Assembly (NCBI RefSeq): GCF_000576305.1
Contig: NZ_BAVZ01000010.1
Span: 62,001-126,000 of the forward strand
From: Paenibacillus pini JCM 16418
GTDB taxonomy: Bacteria > Bacillota > Bacilli > Paenibacillales > Paenibacillaceae
Direction: 5' to 3'
Length of the DNA: 64,000 bases
Shown: piece after piece, positions 60,518 to 64,000 of the stretch
Position numbering within the stretch: the stretch's first letter is position 1
How the letters are laid out: every line of letters starts with the position of its first letter
The notes under the pieces: model-generated
The model's input: only the letters and a program-made list of their open reading frames with translations
Databases searched by the model: none
Told to the model about the DNA's origin: nothing
Translations under genes and position numbers: made by a program

Positions 60518-61498
60518 ATGAAAGAAGGCTGGGAACGAACGAATCTGCCTCTGTCTCTCGACCTTAGGCAAATTAACGAAATCATCGAACCTGCATTTCC
60601 CGGCAAACGGCTAAAGAATGCAGAACGAATTGGTACAGGACTTAGTAATTCTAACTACAAAATTCATCTGGAAGGAAGCGCGGAACCCTTCGTTCTTCGC
60701 TTATTTAGAGAGGGAGGATCGATTGCAGAGAAGGAGCTTTCGATTGCAAAGCTCGTACACCGAACCGTTCCTGTTGCCGATTGTATATATGCGGATATGA
60801 GCTGCAACAGCTTCAACAGACCATGGGCTATATTGGAGTGGAAGGAGGGAATCCTTCTACGTGATGTATTAAGAAATGGAACTCTTCAGGATATCACTTC
60901 AGCCGCGGCCTCAGTAGGCAGCATTCTTGCAAATATACATGCATATACATTTTCTGAATCAGGCTTTTTTGGTGACGATCTGATGATCTCCGATCCTCTT
61001 AGCATGAATAGTGAGCATTTTCTCTCATTTATGGAGGAAAGTCTATTTCATAACCTATGCGGGAAATGGCTGGGCGACGAGCTTACACAAGCGCTATGGT
61101 CTTTTTGCCAATCCCACAGCTCGGTATTATCGGAACAGGAGCAACAGCCAGTCCTCGTTCATTCCGATTTTAACGGATTAAATATACTCATGCATCAGGG
61201 TTCTGTAGGATGTTCGATATCAGCTGTTCTTGATTGGGAGTATGCTTTTTCTTGGAGCCGATATGCTGATATCGCCAATATGCTGCGTTACGAAGAAGAT
61301 CATTCAGCATTTGAAAAGCATTTTATTCGAGCTTATCAGGAGCAAGGAATCGTTTTGGCGGATAACTGGAGACTCCTGTCGACACTCGAAGACCTCATTG
61401 CCTTGTGTGATATGTTGAACAACTCCAGTATCAATACGCCGAATCGGGTACGAGATCTACAGAGGTTGGTCGTAAGAACCATCCAGTTTGTATCATAA
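60518..61498 (+). CDS. Aminoglycoside-phosphotransferase-fold (APH) kinase
   Basis: 326 residues from the ATG at 60518 (TGGAGG upstream). The APH fold is shown by ERIGTGLSNSNYKIHLEG (N-lobe), PFVLRLFREGG (ATP Lys region), the catalytic loop VLVHSDFNGLNILMH (H-x-D-x4-N) and AVLDWEYAFSWSRYADIAN with the metal Asp. Members phosphorylate aminoglycosides, choline, homoserine, thiamine or sugars; the substrate is not clear. Its stop is 5 bases from the convergent MazG gene. Confidence 0.82.
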   Translation: MKEGWERTNLPLSLDLRQINEIIEPAFPGKRLKNAERIGTGLSNSNYKIHLEGSAEPFVLRLFREGGSIAEKELSIAKLVHRTVPVADCIYADMSCNSFNRPWAILEWKEGILLRDVLRNGTLQDITSAAASVGSILANIHAYTFSESGFFGDDLMISDPLSMNSEHFLSFMEESLFHNLCGKWLGDELTQALWSFCQSHSSVLSEQEQQPVLVHSDFNGLNILMHQGSVGCSISAVLDWEYAFSWSRYADIANMLRYEEDHSAFEKHFIRAYQEQGIVLADNWRLLSTLEDLIALCDMLNNSSINTPNRVRDLQRLVVRTIQFVS

Positions 61499-61503
61499 AA
61501 GAT

Positions 61504-61821
61504 TTACGAACTAAATCGCTTAAGCAATTTCTCCTGGTGTGCAGCAAAAGCTTCGTCCAGAGATATATGATACAAATCGGCTAATAATGAAATATTACCT
61601 ATAACATCACCAATTTCCTCTATTAAATTGTGCTTAAGCTGTTCTTGAGATGGTGTGGATTCATCCGGGCGATCTCTACCAATTTCATAAGACCGAATGG
61701 CCTGTGCAACCTCACCCGTTTCTTCCATTAGAAATCCAAGCCTTATAAAAGGCCCGTAGTTCGTCCAGCCTCGATCTCCATAAAATTGTTTAATCCATTT
61801 CTGTGCTTCATTCATTTCCAT
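61504..61821 (-). CDS. MazG-like nucleotide pyrophosphohydrolase
   Basis: 105 residues from the ATG at 61821 (AAGGAGTG upstream). Metal-binding motifs are EETGEVAQAIR (E-E-x-x-E) and EEIGDVIGNISLLADLY (E-x-x-D). MazG-type enzymes hydrolyse (d)NTPs or noncanonical nucleotides. A single MazG domain of this size is typical of the house-cleaning family. Divergent from the LOG gene. Confidence 0.85.
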   Translation of the reverse strand: MEMNEAQKWIKQFYGDRGWTNYGPFIRLGFLMEETGEVAQAIRSYEIGRDRPDESTPSQEQLKHNLIEEIGDVIGNISLLADLYHISLDEAFAAHQEKLLKRFSS

Positions 61822-61916
61822 TGTGGAACACTCCTTACTCGCTAGGATGATATGCAGTACAACATATAGTATAATATACAATATATAATATCAATATATA
61901 GTCTGGAGATGAGTGG

Positions 61917-62495
61917 ATGAAATCCATTTGTGTTTTTGCAGGATCGAATTTAGGAGTACATGAAGATTATAAATTGAAAGCTGCTGAGCTTGGTCGTTAC
62001 ATGGCTAAAGAAAAATATCGCTTAATATACGGTGGATCTAAAATGGGGTTAATGGGTGAAATCGCGAATGCGGTCATGGCTGGCGGTGGAGAGGTCATTG
62101 GGGTCATGCCTAAGGGTTTGTTTAAAGGAGAAATTGTTCATCAGGAGCTGACCCAGTTAATCGAAGTTGAGGATATGCATGGTCGCAAGGCCAAGATGGC
62201 ACAATTAGCGGATGGATTTATTGCCTTGCCTGGGGGTTTCGGGACATATGAGGAATTATTCGAGGTCTTGTGCTGGTCGCAAATTGGAATACACCAAAAA
62301 CCAGTGGGACTTCTTAATATTAGACATTATTATGATCCCCTCCTTCAGCTGATCAATCACAGTATTAGTGAGGGTTTCGCCAATGCGTCACATCGCAGTC
62401 TTATCAATGCTTCGGATGATCCCTTGGAGCTCTTACATCAATTAGAGAACTATGTTCCGCAAACGCTAGAGCAGAAGTGGACGCAGCTTGACTAG
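61917..62495 (+). CDS. LOG family (TIGR00730) nucleotide phosphoribohydrolase
   Basis: 192 residues. The Rossmann start is [15 protein letters not shown], then [30 protein letters not shown], and the family signature [12 protein letters not shown] at 105-116. LOG enzymes release ribose 5-phosphate from nucleoside monophosphates such as AMP; plant and some bacterial forms activate cytokinins. The closest named relative is Bacillus YvdD. A terminator follows at 62552. Confidence 0.92.
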   Translation: MKSICVFAGSNLGVHEDYKLKAAELGRYMAKEKYRLIYGGSKMGLMGEIANAVMAGGGEVIGVMPKGLFKGEIVHQELTQLIEVEDMHGRKAKMAQLADGFIALPGGFGTYEELFEVLCWSQIGIHQKPVGLLNIRHYYDPLLQLINHSISEGFANASHRSLINASDDPLELLHQLENYVPQTLEQKWTQLD

Positions 62496-62551
62496 GATGG
62501 GACTACGGGGAAACTAATGAAATACGAAAGCCTAAGAATTATTATAACAAG

Positions 62552-62586
62552 AAGGCTACCGATCCAAGTTGATCGGTAGCCTTTTT
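62552..62586. terminator. Intrinsic terminator between convergent genes
   Basis: AAGGCTACCGATC pairs with GATCGGTAGCCTT and is followed by Ts. It lies between LOG and the convergent small-protein gene. Confidence 0.85.
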
Positions 62587-62613
62587 GTTAGTGAAGATGA
62601 TTGGTCTAGCACT

Positions 62614-62799
62614 TTATAATAATCTAGTTACGCCATAGATTAACGCGATGATCCCAATCAGTATAAGTAAGTTGGTTACTTGATACCGTAAACCATCTGT
62701 ACCTTTTGAATGAAGCTTCCTTTCATTTACATCAAAATTAGCTTTCGCAGCATAAGGGCTCGGTATTTGAGTGTTTGTCTGATGATTGTCGGGTATCAT
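62614..62799 (-). CDS. Small tail-anchored membrane protein
   Basis: 61 residues. A hydrophilic N-terminal part (about 1-40, with NERKLHSKGTDGLRYQVT) is followed by one C-terminal membrane helix (NLLILIGIIALIYGVTRLL). A perfect AAGGAGGGG precedes the ATG, which supports a real gene. No family or function is recognised. Confidence 0.65.
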   Translation of the reverse strand: MIPDNHQTNTQIPSPYAAKANFDVNERKLHSKGTDGLRYQVTNLLILIGIIALIYGVTRLL

Positions 62800-62872
62800 T
62801 TTATAAGCCCCTCCTTAATAGAAGATTATATTGTCTAATTATTTTAAGTCACGTTACATGGGTCCCGAATCC

Positions 62873-64000
62873 CTAGCCAGCCCAATCCCGCCGCATCGTA
62901 AACAGATCCTTCAGCTCATCTGTCGATAGCTCGGTAATCCAGCCTTCGGTACTAGAAATGACATTATCGCTAAGCTGCTGCTTGTTCTCCAGCATTTCAT
63001 CGATGCGTTCCTCCAGCGTGCCGAGAGAAATGAACTTGTGTACCTGCACATCTTTGGTTTGCCCCATCCGGTAGGCGCGGTCAGTTGCCTGATTCTCTAC
63101 GGCTGGATTCCACCAGCGATCGAAGTGGAAGACATGATTGGCTGCTGTGAGATTCAGGCCGACACCGCCTGCTTTAATCGAGAGAATAAACACAGATGGT
63201 TGCTTCGCAGGTGGCAGTGTTTGTGATTGAAACTGGTCGATCATTCGGTCACGGGCTGATTTGGACGAGCTGCCGTTTAGATATAGCACAGGCTCCTGAA
63301 GCTCCTGCTGTAGAACCTGTTGCAGCATTTCACCCATACCAATATATTGCGTGAAGATGAGGCAACGCTCGCCCTCGTCACGTAGCTCTCTCACCATTGC
63401 AAGTAAGCGTTCCAGCTTGGCTGAACGGCCAATTAACATGTCTGTGTCGAGTGAAGTACCAGCGCCGGCGCTGGACATAACCTGAAAAGGCTCTTTGGTT
63501 AAAAGCATCGGATGGTCACATAGTTGTTTCAGATGCGTGAGTGCTGAGAGAATCGCCCCTTTTCGTTCAATACCTTCAAGCTCCTGCATCCGTTTCATAA
63601 GCGTATTTACGGTTTGATCGTATAAGGCACCTTGTTCGGCCGTGAGATGAATATACGTTTTCATTTCGTTCTTATCAGGCAAATCTAGCTGAATGGCGGG
63701 GTCTTTCTTCTTGCGACGCAGCATAAATGGTTTAACCAACCGCTGCAAATCTTGCGTACGCTGTTCATCATGCTCCTTCTCAATCGCATTGATGAAGCGG
63801 TTATTAAAGCCTCGCGCTGTGCCAAGATAACCCGGGTTCATGAAATCATAGAGGGACCAAAGCTCGGATAGCCGATTCTCTATAGGCGTTCCTGTAAGCG
63901 CAATGCGGTGCTTCGCTGGAAAACGTCGAACAGCCGTAGACTGTTTGGTTTGAGCGTTCTTAATATTTTGAGCTTCATCTAGGCAAATGGATTCCCAAGT
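62873..64000 (-). CDS. SNF2-family helicase, C-terminal part (5' end outside window)
   Basis: The frame is open to the right edge, so the ATG at 63841 is internal. Visible motifs are CLDEAQNIKN (motif II, DEAQ), ALTGTPIENRLSELWSLYDF (motif III), then the second RecA lobe with LIFTQYIGMGEML, FILSIKAGGVGLNLTAANHVFHFDRWWNPAVENQATDRAYRMGQ (motifs V and VI). This is the Snf2/Rad54-type ATP-driven DNA translocase common in Firmicutes (HelZ/YwqA-like). C-terminus is complete. Confidence 0.92.
   Translation of the reverse strand, partial: TWESICLDEAQNIKNAQTKQSTAVRRFPAKHRIALTGTPIENRLSELWSLYDFMNPGYLGTARGFNNRFINAIEKEHDEQRTQDLQRLVKPFMLRRKKKDPAIQLDLPDKNEMKTYIHLTAEQGALYDQTVNTLMKRMQELEGIERKGAILSALTHLKQLCDHPMLLTKEPFQVMSSAGAGTSLDTDMLIGRSAKLERLLAMVRELRDEGERCLIFTQYIGMGEMLQQVLQQELQEPVLYLNGSSSKSARDRMIDQFQSQTLPPAKQPSVFILSIKAGGVGLNLTAANHVFHFDRWWNPAVENQATDRAYRMGQTKDVQVHKFISLGTLEERIDEMLENKQQLSDNVISSTEGWITELSTDELKDLFTMRRDWAG

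Overview
The window looks like a low- to mid-GC, endospore-former-type Firmicute, most likely Paenibacillus or a close relative. Supporting signs are strong AGGAGG ribosome-binding sites, frequent TTG starts, YesM/YesN-type two-component pairs beside sugar ABC transporters, a copper-amine-oxidase-N 'stalk' protein, an Rrf2/NAD(P)H-binding pair laid out like Bacillus ywnA-ywnB, and a Bacillus-like thi operon. No rRNA, tRNA, CRISPR array, transposase or phage gene was seen.

Layout. 1-4.2 kb is the end of a biosynthetic cassette: a partial ATP-grasp ligase, a GT-B glycosyltransferase, an acyl carrier protein and a radical SAM/SPASM protein, facing a BtrH-like C39-fold protein on the other strand. 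4.3-7 kb holds modAB and a divergent HTH/substrate-binding-fold regulator, with no ModC. 7.2-11.4 kb is one giant gene for a kinase-like/AAA-like/TPR/GGDEF protein. 11.6-19.8 kb carries a PadR-DUF2812 pair, an amino-acid-oxidase-type flavoprotein, a two-component system followed by a propeller lipoprotein and a stalk protein, and two secreted proteins, one of them an amidase. 20.1-27.4 kb is a TPP-riboswitch-controlled operon tenA-thiZXY-thiE-thiS-thiG-thiO-thiD. 27.6-32 kb has an orphan P-loop protein, a Gly-rich 14-residue-repeat protein, an Rrf2 regulator and its target with twin operators, and udk. 32-40.3 kb holds a YesM/YesN pair, a sugar ABC importer and an LrgA/LrgB pair. 40.6 kb is ddl.

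41.8-52.8 kb is the most unusual region: a visibly AT-rich, tightly packed, one-strand 11-gene operon behind a promoter that overlaps a catabolite-response-element match. It encodes a lone PTS EIIC-type membrane protein, a family 2 glycosyltransferase, a split transketolase, a diverged D-Ala-D-Ala-ligase-like ATP-grasp enzyme, two paralogous proteins with a nucleoside-diphosphate-kinase-like N-terminal domain and a new C-terminal extension, a methyltransferase, a class IV aminotransferase, a PhnP-like metallo-beta-lactamase-fold phosphodiesterase and an NTP_transf_5 nucleotidyltransferase. I read it as an undescribed small-molecule biosynthesis operon, probably acquired horizontally. It has no NRPS, PKS or PEP mutase gene.

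53-64 kb returns to ordinary composition: a YdjC-type deacetylase, a second two-component system with a secreted protein, a threonine-aldolase-like enzyme, a TauE/SafE permease, a ferritin-like protein, a HAD remnant, an aminoglycoside-phosphotransferase-fold kinase, MazG, LOG and the C-terminal part of a SNF2 helicase.

Caution: eight otherwise normal genes each carry a single-base frameshift, several in short homopolymers (propeller lipoprotein, thiE, Gly-rich protein, udk, the YesM-type kinase, the transketolase N subunit, the methyltransferase and the aminotransferase). Uncorrected sequencing indels are the simplest explanation. I give the restored extents.
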